Assembly: GCA_035222895.1 (NCBI GenBank)
Contig: JAVYIG010006783.1
Coordinates: forward strand, 46,001-110,000
DNA: 64,000 nucleotides
From: Strongylocentrotus droebachiensis
Taxonomy: Eukaryota; Echinodermata; Echinoidea; Camarodonta; Strongylocentrotidae
Direction of reading: 5' to 3'
Part shown: positions 1-11,215 of the stretch, piece after piece
How the letters are laid out: each line of letters begins with the position of its first letter
Position numbering within the stretch: the first letter of the stretch is position 1
Notes under the pieces: generated by a model
The model's database searches: none
The model's input: only the letters and a program-made list of their open reading frames with translations
Told to the model about the DNA's origin: nothing
Position numbers and translations under genes: made by a program

Positions 1-60
1 TCCGTCCGTCCGTACGTCTGTACTTCTCGTTCTCGTGATCGCGTTATCTCAAGAACCAAT
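1..60. repeat. CCGT-rich microsatellite leading into a dispersed repeat
   Basis: The window opens with tandem TCCG units that decay into pyrimidine-rich sequence and run straight into the 60-545 repeat. It looks like the simple-repeat edge of that element. Confidence 0.6.
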
Positions 61-545
61 TGACGGATCACCACCAAATTTGGGTCATGTATGTATCTTG
101 CAGAGCCAATGAACTGATTATAATTTGGGTTAATGAGGTCAAAGGTCACAGGGCTCATTATGTTTGCAAAAGTAGCTCGTGATCGCATTATCTCAAGAAC
201 CGATTGATGGATTACCGGCACATTTTGATCGTATATGTTTCTTGCAGACCTAATTAACTGATAAGATGTTGGGGTCATGTGGCTCATTATTAAGCAAATT
301 AGTTTGTAAATGCATTGTCAATACTGACGGATGGATAACTATCAAACTCAGGACACGTATCTAACTTTATATCTTGCAGAGCCAATGAACTGATTAGATT
401 TTAGGGTCAAAGGGCCATACATGTATTTGAAAAATAGCTTGTAATCATAATATTCTAAGAACTTGTTAATGGATTACATGCATCAAACTTGAATTATTAA
501 AATTGCTTCTATCTTAATTTGTTAAATCGCTCTATGGTGGAGGCA
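60..545 (+). repeat. Tandem ~150-bp repeat family, copy 1
   Basis: About three diverged units share a string running: cgtgatcgcattatctcaag, a degenerate ggattaccgccaaa step, gtatgtatcttgcagagcca, then aggtcaaaggtcacagggct. The same family recurs at 11885-12370, and both copies end in a ctctatggyggaggcatyat motif. No coding potential is visible. It is best read as an internally repetitive non-autonomous element, although no terminal repeats could be defined. Confidence 0.75.
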
Positions 546-689
546 TTATTTTCGACTGCGCGCAGTCGAACATCCATTTATTTTTATTCATTAAACTTTT
601 TTCCTTTAAAAAACAGTAATAATAAAAAAAAATATTAAAAAGCCGACCATAGATTTTAAGATTTGTAGTTCCGTCGAAAAGGGCAAAAC

Positions 690-1015
690 AACATCTTTTT
701 TGTTTACGCCTCGTCTAATAAAAATGTATTCGGCTCGTCATTTGGTCTAAGGACAATTTAGAATAAAATCCTTTTGATCTAATTTCCATTTGGTTTAATC
801 TGTAATGGGTCCTCTACCCATTTGGTTTATTGTTCATTTAGTCTGATAACCAGTAAGTCAAATTCCCAGTTTGTCAAATGCTCATTTTGTCTACTTTTCA
901 TGTGGTCTAATAATCATTCATATTAGACATTATAGATAGTAGACAAAATGATAATTAGACCATGTGGATAGAAGACGGGCTAAGTTTAGACCATATGGGA
1001 ATAGACTTATTGGGT
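690..1015. repeat. Cluster of direct and inverted 'TTTGGTCTAAT' motifs
   Basis: A 12-15-bp motif, roughly catttggtctaat, recurs about every 20-25 bp. It is mostly on the plus strand before about 920 and as its reverse complement (attagaccatgtgg) afterwards. The whole stretch is therefore an imperfect foldback. No ORF is present. Confidence 0.6.
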
Positions 1016-1232
1016 GGTATATAAACTGGCTTTTATCCCAACAACCATACACAGTGACTTATGTATAGGAGGTTGTCCGCCACTACTAGACTTTACTGGT
1101 TCAGCTAATTTCAATCTTTTGAAAACTACAACTTGATTTATTTTATTATTTTATATTTTTTAATTCGATTTTGTTCAAACTTTAACCAGTTTGCTGCTCT
1201 GATTTTTTGCTTTCTTTTAGAGATGTTTGCTT

Positions 1233-1594
1233 TTAAAGGGATTCTGAAACAAGATCCTGGATTTAGCTCATGCTGCAATCATATTTATAAACCTTTAAGC
1301 CAGTCAGGAACCCCATGACTTTTACAAGCCGATCGCCTGTCTGATTATCAAGATATTTACGATTGGAAATCGAAATTAAAGTTTGGATTTTCCTAACGGT
1401 TTTTATAATACTACAGTCTGAAAACGAGTATGGTAAAACCGGTCACTCAAAGATTATTACTTTTTGAGGCACTTCTTGATCATTTAAAGCGCATGATATT
1501 TTTTGTCGGGGTTCAATATTACACCATATCAAAGACAGTTATAACACGTAAGGCAATGCATCCCAGATTTTACATTGTTAAACGATGCCTTTAA
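1233..1594. mobile_element. TTAA-flanked MITE, family A copy 1
   Basis: This ~360-bp non-coding element begins TTAAAGGGATTCTGAAAC and ends AACGATGCCTTTAA, so its ends are inverted around TTAAAGG. It is homologous along its length to 2735-3096 and 38608-38991. Shared text includes ccccatgacttttacaagcc and ggtcactcaaagatt. Short ORFs over it are not genes. Confidence 0.8.
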
Positions 1595-1923
1595 GGTAGG
1601 ATTTCCCTTTAAAAAAATTGAAACTGTCACATTTGGATTGAATTCACTAAAAGCAAGCCTCAAGTAACACATGGGTCTTGGAATATTGTCAACGTACGTT
1701 TTAAATGAATAATGAAATATTGAAAGAAGAAGTGTTTGATTTTTTGTTTGAACATTATCTGTCAAGATAACCAACCTGTCGGGACACCCAGCAGGCGGGT
1801 TCACAAAAAGCCACCGCAATAAACTGTGGCATATGTAAATTAGCCTTTAGTTGGGATATACACGCAGACAATTTGTACAAATAAATTTTGAAATATTAGT
1901 ATATAAATAATACACAGCAGTGA

Positions 1924-2049
1924 GGGCATTAGAAAGAATTACCCACACAGGGTATCTTTGGAACAGTCTAGCACGCCTGAGGCGGTAGCCGAGGGTGTTC
2001 GGACTGTTTTGAAGGTACCGATCGAGTGTGGGTAATTTTAGCAATGCCC
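1924..2049. repeat. Long hairpin element with a GAGGCGGTAGCCGAGG loop
   Basis: The left arm (gggcattagaaagaattacc) pairs imperfectly with the right arm (ggtaattttagcaatgccc). The apex reads cctgaggcggtagccgaggg. This matches the apex of hairpins at 37745, 55898, 56440 and 57005, while the arms differ. Confidence 0.6.
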
Positions 2050-2444
2050 GAACAAAATGGTGTGTATTATTTGTTTTATAAAATGATGTTTTATAACATG
2101 ATTTTACTAATGACCAGTCATTAGAAATGGACAATGACCGGTCATTATCCGAATTACGCGTTAGGGAAAATAAAAGCCTGGTCACGTGTACGCTTTCAAC
2201 CATAATCGTAAATACCATGATTCTTTGATAAAATTTGAAGATGTTTGTCACAAATCAAAATTTGAAATACAGATCTCACGTACGTATATACAATTACATT
2301 CTTACATACAAATGCATTGTGTTTACTATTTTAGTTGCTCTTTGTTTTATAAGAAAATAGAATTTGTAATCGTTATATATATGAGTAGCCTCAATGGAAA
2401 GGTTCTATATTCTGAATCCGTTATTGACTGATTTTATCTGAAAG

Positions 2445-2576
2445 ATGCACTTGTTAGAGCCACAGCAAGGGTCCAAGTTCATGAAGAACAGACAGACACC
2501 CAGAACACTGAGGAAGAAGGAAAGGAGGAGGAAGAAGAGGATTACATTGCCGTGGAAAGCCTGGCCCGTGAAACAG
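2445..2576 (+). CDS. Death-domain protein, internal exon (acidic linker)
   Basis: This is the first exon seen of a plus-strand gene; earlier exons lie upstream or were not recognised. The frame is set by the next exons. It encodes a segment with an acidic run (EEEGKEEEEEDY, about residues 26-37 of the exon) followed by AVESLARET, and ends ACAG|GTTAAT in phase 1. The acceptor (ctgaaag) is weak, so the left edge is uncertain. No domain is recognisable. Phase 1 matches the acceptor of the 4987 exon, where the split codon gives Asp. Confidence 0.55.
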
Positions 2577-2734
2577 GTTAATGTTGTGCTTTGAACAATA
2601 TCAGCAGAAATTGATTTGGAGAATATGGAAAGAAAATCAATGTCTCCTTGGTGCTATCTGTTAATGTCCATATCATTCACAGACAGGGCGGAGACACAAA
2701 ACAAAGAATAAAGTATTTGAATATTTTTTACCGG

Positions 2735-3096
2735 TTAAAGTGATTGGGTAACTCAGATTCTGAAACAAAAGCCTGGCTTTAGCTCATGTCGCAATGATTA
2801 CCTTTAAGTCAGCCGGGAACCCTATGACTTTTACAAGCTGATCGCCTGTCTGATTATCAAGATAGTTATGATTGGAAATCGAAATTTAAAAATTTGTTTT
2901 CCTAACGGTTTTCATAACACTACACTCTATTGGGGATAAAAGTAGGTATGGTAAAACTGGTCACTCAAAGATTTTTACTTTTTTTGAGGCAATTCATGAT
3001 TTTTTTTTAGGGGTTCAATATTACACCATATCACAGACATTGATAACACGAAGGGCCATGCATCTCAGATTAAACATTGTTAAACGATGCCTTTAA
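2735..3096. mobile_element. TTAA-flanked MITE, family A copy 2
   Basis: It lies in the death-domain gene's intron. It begins TTAAAGTGATTGGGTAACTC and ends ACGATGCCTTTAA, with full-length similarity to the copies at 1233 and 38608. Non-coding. Confidence 0.8.
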
Positions 3097-3659
3097 TGCT
3101 TAATGTATTCGTAATTTGACGACAGCAGTAAACGCTCATGTATACATATATAAAACTGAGGACGCTTATGGGGTAATCATGTACAAATATACAACACTAT
3201 CCACAGAGATGTGTCTAATAGGATAAAAGGCATAGTGAGTGGTTCTAGCAAGAAGAAATTTGTTTGTTGTTGGACAAAAGGCAGAAAATCGGCAAGTCTG
3301 GATAAATTACAATATTTTCTTTTATCTTATTATTTCGTTGTATTAATTACAACAATAATAATGACAGAACGGTAAAACGTAATTGTTTTAAATCCTTTAA
3401 AGGTAATACAAAGTGTTGGTATCGGGTCATGAATTTGGTTCGAATGAACATTCTGGAAGCATATGCGATCCATATAATATTCAGTGAACGTTGTCGCGGT
3501 TGAAATCGAGTCTAAAGTTATGAAATTGTAAATTAATAAACTCTTTATGATGTATAGTTCCCTCTGAATGTCAAGATATTAATTAAGCTATAAAACAATG
3601 TTTCTTGACTTAAATCGATCGATTGGCTGTTCCCGTTTGGAAATTACATATTACAACTA

Positions 3660-4085
3660 CATATTCTGAGAGTCTTCATGCATGGCTAATTGTCAACGAA
3701 ACGGAGTTAAGTCTTTTGTCAAATCTGCTTTTTGCTACGGCAGGCACCCAGTGAAAACGAATTCGTTTGTTAACATTATGAAAATGTAAGGGCTACTTTA
3801 AATAAACAGAACTTTGTTATTCCTCGCTCATTTTTCCTGATTGAGGTGTCATATGAAAGGGCAGAAACTCAACCTTCTAGAAATGTGAATTTTTCTTCGT
3901 TTCCTTCCTTCAAATTGCTTTTAATCACTCATGCGTGAAATATGCATCATCTGAGTAGCATCAACTGAAAGAGGAGACTCTAAGCTTTCCAAATATGTAT
4001 CATTCATTAATTATGGTTGTGATTAAGTTATGATAAAACATCGATACTTCTCGGTTTCGTTTTTTCTGGGACGCACTGTATATAT
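3660..4085. mobile_element. Dispersed ~430-bp element ending in a mariner-like terminus, copy 1
   Basis: It is homologous to 34465-34915; both contain tgtcatatgaaagggcagaa and catgcgtgaaatatgcatca. Its right end reads TTCTGGGACGCACTGTA next to a TATATATA run. That is the inverted form of a Tc1/mariner-like terminus with a TA target. The left end was not resolved and no transposase is present. Confidence 0.6.
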
Positions 4086-4086
4086 A

Positions 4087-4200
4087 TATTTTTCTTTTTT
4101 TTTTTCTTTTTCGGGGAGGGGGGGGGGGGGGCTAATTGTTCTTGGAGGGTAATTTTTTTTTTAGGAGGTTAAGTCTTCGGGGATGGTTATCCTAGGGGGT
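4087..4200. repeat. Poly-T / poly-G low-complexity patch
   Basis: T-rich sequence is followed by a G run and imperfect repeats of ggaggtaattgtt and gggggtaattgtt. No other signal was seen. Confidence 0.6.
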
Positions 4201-4986
4201 AATTGTTCTAGAACCGTTAAAACCCTTAAAAAAGCTAGTAAAAGTTTTGGACGTAAAGCTAACCAAAATAAAATGAAAACAAATCCTGATTATACGGACA
4301 TACTGTTTTGACCATGTCAATTTGGGTTTACAAAATTTTCTTTAGAAAAAGAGAAGAAATACAAATGTCAGGAATTTTTTCCTAGAATACACACAAAAAA
4401 TCTACTTCGTCTGAAACTGAAACTAAAATTAATCCACACACATCTTCTGTCAGATATTAAATTAAGGAGTACATGTGAATTAAATGTAGACAGGTAGACA
4501 GAAGCTATGACATTTGGAATAAAATTATGCCAGACTTTGTGTACCTGTAGCAATTACGAATATTCAATATGAAGACATACACCTGTACAAGTTTGCGTGA
4601 TCATCATAGAGATGTTGTGGTCTAGACAATATTCATGACAGATTGGTAAAAGGTAATTGTGCTTAATCCAATAAGTTGAAAAATAACATCATTCATATAA
4701 ATTGCTAAATTCCAAAGATTGTATATCTAAATTCATATATTTTTCCACAACGTAGCATCTAAACTGAACAACAGTTAAGAAGAAATTGAAAAAGATGCCT
4801 TTTTAAAAGATAGAAACTTATTCCTGTCATGAAAATGATACTTCAGAGTAACATAGCTCTTTGTTGCTCTTTAAACCTATATTTAGTATTTTGCTAGAAT
4901 GTTGAAGTATAATTATATATTGTATTGTTTGTGGATAGCTTGCAGAAATGTTTTAATGGAAATATCTCTTATGATTTTCAAACCAG

Positions 4987-5120
4987 ATGAAGTAAATGTC
5001 AAACCAATTCACGGAAAGATGATGTGCTGTCGGCCATTTAAAGAAAAGAACTTAGCCCAGCAGAAGAAACCTGTCATCTTACGTGCACACCTCTATGAAG
5101 ACCTCATAAAGAATAGCGAT
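4987..5120 (+). CDS. Death-domain protein, internal exon 2
   Basis: The exon is bounded by acceptor aaaccag and donor GAT|GTAAAT; it starts in phase 1 and ends in phase 0. It encodes VNVKPIHGKMMCCRPFKEKN followed by a hydrophobic PVILRAHLYEDLIKNSD segment. The latter could be the first strand or helix of a UPA-like module. An in-frame TAA just past the donor shows the ORF must be spliced. The upstream AUG-containing reading frame at 4899 belongs to the intron. The phases join cleanly to the 2445 and 7026 exons. Confidence 0.65.
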
Positions 5121-5297
5121 GTAAATTAATTTTGTGGCAGTTGAGAAATCTGCACTGTGGCAAAGATCTGCAGTTTTTGGTTCATACTTTTCAGAAAATA
5201 CATTATTTATTGGAAGAATCACCAAATTAATCTACAGCTAAATTCCTATGTCTCAAAATGTTCGCAATACATTGCATTTGGTGTACAAAAGAGACTC

Positions 5298-5590
5298 TTA
5301 AAGGCCCTCTAAAGTGTTGGGGGCCCCAAATTCGTCCAAATTTTGATGGCCAAATTTCACTTGAATTGTATGATAATGTGAAAGAGGATGTCATTTAAGA
5401 CACAATTCTGCAAAGATTTCCTCTCAAAAAATGTGTTTAAAGACAAATATTGATAAAAGAATACATAGTTTGGGTTTTCTGTTGTACGTAGAAAAGGCTA
5501 AAATTTGTATTCTTTTATATCTTTTATATTTTTCATCGTTATATGGCCATCAAATTTTGTGGGGCTCCCAACACTTTAGAGGGGCTTTAA
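5298..5590. mobile_element. TTAA-flanked MITE, family B
   Basis: Long terminal inverted repeats of about 36 bp begin TTAAAGGCCCTCTAAAGTGT on the left and TTAAAGCCCCTCTAAAGTGT on the right (reverse strand). The element is 293 bp including both TTAA ends. The AT-rich interior has no ORF. Confidence 0.85.
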
Positions 5591-5599
5591 AGTAGCCAT

Positions 5600-7020
5600 T
5601 CTATACAAATTTAGCTATATATCAATGGAAAGCTTATAACCTCAGGAATTTGGAAAAAAGGAATACAGATTTTTGAATAGTTAATTAAGTCATAAATTAA
5701 AAACCAAAAAACACCAAAATTGTTCATCATTCATTTTCTTGCCCAAATCAAACCAATAAAATGACAAAATTAATGTGGACTAGGTGATTGTAGCATGTCC
5801 CCGAAACATAAACAAAAGCTCATAACCACTACATGGAGTCTATGGCTTTTGCTGTACAAGTTTTTTGCATGTTTTGATTGCTTTTCATGTATGTTCTTTG
5901 AATTAGATAAAGATAAACTAAAGTATAATGTTGCTTACGTTACATTAAACTGAAGAAAGAAATCAATGAAAATCATTACAAAAAATCTCTTGTTTAAAAT
6001 TGAAACCCTGATTTGACTTTCACCACTTCTAGACACCTGAGATTACAGTAAGCCAAAGAGAGACGCTGGAGAAGCAACCTTCATGGCGTGATAGAGAAAG
6101 AGAGAGAGAGATAACTTAGGCATAATAGGGGGAGAGACATTTGACATGCAATGTTTATAATGTCTACTATCGAGAGCTTTAATAAGTGAAAACACAAGAG
6201 AAACAGAGCAAAACATATTGAAGTAAAATTGGATAACTAATAAGTTATGAATTTTTATAAAAGGTTTAAAAAACTGTGGAACTTAGAAAATCACTACACA
6301 AATTGCCAATTTGGTTATCAGTTTGTGACATCATAACCCTTGTTATCCCCCAAAACTTGATTTCCCCATACCTTTGCCCAGGTTATATGATTTGTATCAT
6401 ATTGTGTGCATGATATTGATATTTCACAAAATCTTTTATGAACTTAAAAGATTTGATACTTTTTTCTGAATATTGTATATTCATAAACATTGATTTTTAA
6501 ATAAAAAGTTTATCAAAATTCACATTTTTCATGATTTAACAGAATAAAATAAATTACTCTATATTAGTGCATCCACACAAAAACATAGGGCATATTACTA
6601 TTTATATAACTTGGATGCTGGTGTGAGGAAATAAGATTTTTTGTAGGGGGAATTATTGGAAATCAATATCAATATAAAGAAAACAATTGGTGGATAGTGA
6701 GGCAATTTTAACTACGATGACGTCATCAAAGGGAAAAATTGAGTAATTGATCTTGTGCAGATTGTCTTAGCTACAACATATAAACATTTGGAATAAAATC
6801 AACCATGCATCTATGAGTGACTGTCTATGAGTGACTCGGAGTGGCCGAAATTCTGCCATTCTGAGGCATCTTCCATCTATGAGATAGATTTAAGTTACAA
6901 TTAAGTATGTTGCGTGATTTAAACTTTAATTTAGAGAAATTGGTTCATAAAATTGATGTGTTAAGCTTTGTTACTGCTTCCTGAAATACAGCCTGTATAT
7001 CTATTTTTCTATTCTCTGGT
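5600..7020. other. Intron of the death-domain gene; AT-rich, little structure
   Basis: This intronic stretch is AT-rich. A short GA run lies at 6095-6120. The motif cttagctacaacatataa near 6767 also occurs in the 40.7-41.6 kb element. No exon or RNA gene was seen. Confidence 0.5.
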
Positions 7021-7025
7021 AACAG

Positions 7026-7157
7026 TTGGTAAAAAGACAAGAAGAGGAACAAGAATTCGTACCTGCCCATCCAGAACAACAGATCTTTATTACGGTAGCA
7101 GAAGGGGATCTCAAAATGGCCTGTTTCGTAAAGGAGACAGTAATTGGGAAACCTGCT
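7026..7157 (+). CDS. Death-domain protein, internal exon 3 (UPA-like region, first part)
   Basis: The exon has exactly 44 codons, phase 0 at both ends, between acceptor ggtaacag and donor GCT|GTAAGT. It encodes a charged stretch (KRQEEEQEF) and then QQIFITVAEGDLKMACFVKE, an alternating beta-strand pattern. In UNC5, PIDD and ankyrin proteins, a UPA domain precedes the death domain. The strand–'GDL'–strand pattern here resembles the start of such a domain, but that is inference from pattern only. A longer overlapping ORF in another frame at 6968-7219 does not fit the phases and is a shadow. Confidence 0.65.
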
Positions 7158-7227
7158 GTAAGTTCAGTCATGATTTTAAAGATTCTGGTTATATAACTCT
7201 GATACTCAATTATTTATAGTCGGGGGA

Positions 7228-7877
7228 TTAACCCTATATAGCCCGGGAATTTCAATTTTTTTTGAGAAATTCACTCATTTGCATATTTATGGTAATTTAT
7301 GCAAATATGGTAATAACATTCACATTTTTATCCATAAATCATATATTCTTCATATTTAAACATTAATTTTCACTACATATATGATGTAGGCCATTTGGGA
7401 TAATAATACAGCCAAAAAAATTGGAAGAGCCAGGTTATTCCTTATGTTATCGATTGTTTTGATCATTTCTCATGTATTTCTATGTTTTTTTAGCTAATGT
7501 ATTTTATTGTTTTTGTTGTTTTATTTCATTTCCAACTATAATTCAACTATTTTGACCCCAAAATAAACACCTAAACTATAAACAAGACCAAATAACCAAT
7601 GTTTTATCTCTTTATTTGAAAAATGAGATTTCCATATGTTTTGTACACAAATCACAAAAATGAGCGGTTTTCGGGCTGACATGCAAAGACAAAAGGGCAT
7701 GTGACTTTGTAATGGTAGGTCCGATTTTCGAAAAATTTCTTTCAAAAGATGCGCAAGACTCGAAAGAAAAAAGTCACAAAATTTCAGTCCAAGATTTTCT
7801 TGCGTTAAAAAATTATCGCGAAAAATGTTGAGGGGGGGCTTCTATAGCCCCCCCCCCCCCGGGCTAGATAGGGTTAA
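7228..7877. mobile_element. TTAA-flanked MITE, family C (650 bp)
   Basis: Terminal inverted repeats read TTAACCCTATATAGCCCGGG on the left and TTAACCCTATCTAGCCCGGG on the right (reverse strand). The right arm has expanded into a poly-C run. The AT-rich interior has no convincing ORF. A similar end sequence (taaccctataaacccggggc) lies near 28040 and 30505. Confidence 0.8.
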
Positions 7878-8470
7878 GGGCAGTATGGGGCAGATTGTTC
7901 TAAAAGCACAGAATTTATCCTAGTTGTCGACCATACCACATTAATTAGATTTTTGATAGACGCCCCTAGCTAGGAGCCGCCATTTTGGTCAAATTCAAAA
8001 TGGCCGCCAGATGAGCTAGCCGGGCTAGAATAATAACATTTTGTACATAACGGTAATTAGAGTTATAGATAATCTGATTCCAATGTTATTTCGCCATTTA
8101 ATGTCAGGAAGGGTGCCCCCTGGGGTCGCCATTATGATAACATAAAAAATTGTCGGCATTTGAGCTCGTGATAACATAAGATTTCTATGTTTCCACGGTT
8201 TACAGGTCTAGGGAATGTGATTCTGGATGTTATTCAATAGATTTAATGTCAATACTCTTCCTGGAGCCACCATTTTGGTCAAATAAATAATGGAATTTTC
8301 CATGGATATGGCATTTACTGGTATAGAGAATAGGATTCGGTTGTTATTCAGCGATTTGATGTCAAGAATTAGGGCTTCATTTGGTAAAATCAAAATAGCT
8401 GCCATTTGAGCTGAAGGTGTAATGAAATAATAAGATTTCTATAATTACAGAGAACCTGATTCTGACGTAG
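7878..8470. repeat. Repeated 'gccgccattttggtcaaat' segments
   Basis: Three or four diverged ~120-bp units carry ccattttggtcaaat, tcaaaatggc or ctgccatttgagct, and gatttctatg. The stretch looks like a decayed tandem repeat inside the intron. No gene was seen. Confidence 0.5.
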
Positions 8471-8486
8471 GTCTATCAGTTTAACA

Positions 8487-8994
8487 TTAAAGTGACTCGG
8501 TAACATTGTTGAAGGTGGTTGAAAAAACTGTTTAGATTTTGTATGAAATGTTACTCATTTTATTCCTTCTACTGTATGGACCCTCTAACATATTAAAAAT
8601 CCTCAACAAATTCTCAAACCACAGATATTTATGGTTTTCTTGAAGGCGTCACTATGTGACACCTTCTAACAGTAAATTCCCAAACGATTTTCCATGAAAG
8701 TAACAAATAAGACAGGCTCTTAAAAATCATTCAACACTTAAATGTCTGGAATGGTATATAGCGCCAATTCAATGCTTTGTGACGGTTTTTATTCACCTAA
8801 TATGTAATTAAATTGTAATAATATACTAGGGAGAATTAAGGAAACGATCAGATCAGTTTTTCGCAATTTTTATCATTAATAATAGTCTGTTTTCACTCCA
8901 ACTTTCAGATTATCTTTATTTGTACATTTATCATTGAAGTCACTTCCTTAGCACCATTTTCTCTCATCTGAACAATGTTACAAAGTCCCTTTAA
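8487..8994. mobile_element. TTAA-flanked MITE, family D (508 bp)
   Basis: The left end is TTAAAGTGACTCGGTAACAT and the right end (reverse strand) is TTAAAGGGACTTTGTAACAT. It is non-coding and lies in the death-domain gene intron. Confidence 0.75.
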
Positions 8995-9539
8995 GTTAGG
9001 TTTTACGCACTAACCACCGTACTGACAAAAAACACTGAACCACAAAGCTTCAACTTTGAACAAGTGAGGTGATTATCATACAATTCCTTCTCTTTTGAAA
9101 CATTGTTTTATTTGTGCACCAATTCATGTGTATTGCGGAGCTGGAATATGCACTGTACACTACCTCTCTTGTCACCTCTCTTACACTGTGATACAACATC
9201 GTTAGCTGTTAGTAGAGAGGTCCTCATCACAACAGTGAAACAGTGAGGTACAGGGGTGTCGATTTGAATCCGTGGTTGGTGCCAAAATATTTTCGGCAAT
9301 GGATCAAAGCAACCAAGAGGTAGAAGCGTGTGGCAGGTTGCACCTCCTCCCTTCCAAGTTATTAACTTTTTCAAGTCACCCTCAATAAAGATAACATTTC
9401 AGAGAATATAAGAGTGGTAATAAAATTAATAACATGCTAAATGTTAGTCCCTTTAAGAAGGCTGAAGGAACCTACCCCACCCCGTGGTCCTAGAGATTTG
9501 TCCGCTAAAGAATCTGTATAATTCGCTTAGGATGAAAGA

Positions 9540-9790
9540 TATAAAAGTTAAAAACAGGTGCTCTAATTGCCCTTTTGTAGCTCAGTCAAAATGCTTTTCA
9601 AACAAGTCTATTTTGAGGAGATTAAACTGAAGACTTGTGGATGCTTCCTTTACATGAGATGGGATTGTGTTCCAAAGTGTAGGGGCAGCATAGGTAAATT
9701 ACCACTCCGCTAAAAAAACTAGGTCGGAACAACTGGACATTGCAAGATATTTGTTGGGGGTGCTGAATTCAGATAGTTCGAGGGAGCATA
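9540..9790 (-). pseudogene. LINE 3' coding fragment (reverse-transcriptase protein C-terminus)
   Basis: On the minus strand the sequence reads a relic of the C-terminus common to CR1-like/Rex-like LINE proteins: YAAPTLWNTIPSHVKEAST followed by a LLK...LFEKHF-type end and a stop. It is heavily truncated at its 5' end. The upstream minus-strand sequence leads into the Penelope-like fragment, so the two insertions abut. Confidence 0.6.
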
Positions 9791-9911
9791 CTTTCCCAAA
9801 GGCTCATACTTCAGATACTGATAAATCATTAACAGTATTTTGAAAATAATGCTTGATTGGACTAGGAGTCATGTAACTGCCTTAAGACGGGTTATGTGAG
9901 ACCACATTCAT

Positions 9912-9985
9912 ATACAGTAGGCTTGCGGATGCACCATATGAGAGATGGAGGGAGGATTGAGAAGTCCTGAAAAGGACTCTCTGTA
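9912..9985. repeat. Left arm of inverted repeat flanking the Penelope-like fragment
   Basis: About 70 bp (containing taggcttgcggatgcaccat and gaggattgagaagtcctgaa) is the imperfect reverse complement of 10608-10682. Penelope-like elements are known to carry terminal repeats in direct or inverted order. This arm lies downstream of the endonuclease end of the ORF. Confidence 0.65.
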
Positions 9986-9989
9986 ATCT

Positions 9990-10611
9990 TTCGTCACCGG
10001 GGTGTGGACTTGGGTGGTCTGCTTGTCCGTCTGGGCTGGAGTCTCCGGGTTGCGGACTTGGGGGAGCTTCGGATCCATTGTGCTGTCGGCGAGACGCTGT
10101 GTGTCCCCGACGTAGCTAGCGGCTTGTAGTCTGCTGTCGTCTTCTGTGCATTGTAGCTGTGAGGCTGGCGGCTGCTTTGTGGGTTCGGTGGGTGGTGGTG
10201 GTTGATGTACGGTGTCTGCGGGAAAGGAGGCGGTGGTGGAGGAGTGACCGGGTTCTTGTTTATGAGGGGTTTCCAGATGTCATTGATATATAATACTGAG
10301 TCTTGGGGCACGGTGTTGTGGCGGTGAATTTCGATGGCTTCTCGGATTCGGGGTGTATGCCAATACTTCATTATGGAGATGAGATTACTGTTATCCCATT
10401 CGATGGTGTGTTCGTATTGTTGGGCGTGTTTGACGATGGCAAACTTATCCCAATCGCTGAGTCTGAAGCTGGTTCTGTGCTCCTTGAGTCTTGTTTCCAG
10501 ATTTCTCCCCGTTTCACCAATGTAGACTTTTCTATATTCGCATGGTATTTTGTAGACTCCAGCTTTTTGTGTGGTTTGGATGCTTGTCTTTGTGGGAGTG
10601 GAGAATCTTTT
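9990..10611 (-). mobile_element. Penelope-like element fragment encoding a GIY-YIG endonuclease
   Basis: The minus strand, read from about 10611 down, encodes AGVYKIPCEYRKVYIGETGR then NLETRLKEHR. This is the GIY-YIG nuclease signature (here GVY...VYIG) with the conserved Arg and a following H. After it come FAIVKHAQQYEHTIEW and REAIEIHRH, as in the C-terminal endonuclease of Penelope-like retroelements. In a full element a reverse transcriptase comes before this domain; it is missing here, so the copy is 5'-truncated. Proline-rich and low-complexity sequence follows in the last third. In this family the nuclease nicks target DNA for reverse transcription; this copy is presumably inactive. 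Confidence 0.8.
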
Positions 10612-10682
10612 CAGGACTCCTCAATCCTCCCTCTCCCTCACATGGTGCATTCACATGCAAGCCTCCTGTATATCTACATCAC
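10608..10682. repeat. Right arm of inverted repeat flanking the Penelope-like fragment
   Basis: The reverse complement contains aggaggcttgcatgtgaatg and gagggaggattgaggagtcc, matching the arm at 9912-9985. Confidence 0.65.
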
Positions 10683-10976
10683 CATGCAAGCCGATACTTA
10701 CAAGCAGCATCTAACCACATTCATATTATCAATCTTGCCGCAGAGTTGATATTCATGGATCTGTAACATAATTAGAATCTTACTCTGAATTTGTAATGGT
10801 CGGAATTACTTTTTCAAATGCTTGAGTACGTTGCTCATAATGGTTGCTGGAGCTAAATTCGGGACAATAATGTATAATACACACTTCTAGAGCAGATGAT
10901 TGATATAGGACAAATAAAAGGGAACTTTTGTTTACCTACTATTTTGATGACCTCCGTTCAACCTTCTTTTTTTTAG

Positions 10977-11169
10977 GTTGTCCCCATTGATAAACTAATG
11001 AGTGGAACCAGGATCTGTAAGCCCTTTGAATTGGACTTCACTGACCAGCCAGACAATGTTGCAATGTCCCTTATAATAGGACAAACTGAGAGACTAGAGG
11101 ACAAACTCTTATTTCCATTGGATTTCTCAACTCCTCACAGAAGAGAGAGAGCTTCTCCACAAGTTCAAG
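10977..11169 (+). CDS. Death-domain protein, internal exon 4 (UPA-like region, second part)
   Basis: The acceptor has a strong T tract (cttcttttttttag) and the donor is CAAG|GTATTT. The exon starts in phase 0 and ends in phase 1. It encodes VVPIDKLMSGTRICKPFELD, then DNVAMSLIIGQTERLEDKLL and a Ser/Arg-rich tail. The order (a short helix, a 'C.FELDF' strand, a hydrophobic strand followed by 'GQTE') is similar to the end of UPA domains, where a Q/E-rich strand closes the sheet. The homology is proposed from pattern, not alignment. Confidence 0.7.
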
Positions 11170-11177
11170 GTATTTCG

Positions 11178-11215
11178 GTTTAAAGAGAAGGTTGAGTTCT
11201 GGTAATTAAGGTGGA
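11178..11215. repeat. Isolated terminus of MITE family E
   Basis: The string TTTAAAGAGAAGGTTGAGTT matches the inverted terminus of the 13491-13877 element (gaacttaaccttctctttaa). No partner end was found nearby. Confidence 0.5.

Noticed and set aside
6968-7219. 83-codon plus-strand ORF
   Set aside because: It overlaps the real exon at 7026-7157 in a different frame; only the other frame agrees with flanking exon phases.
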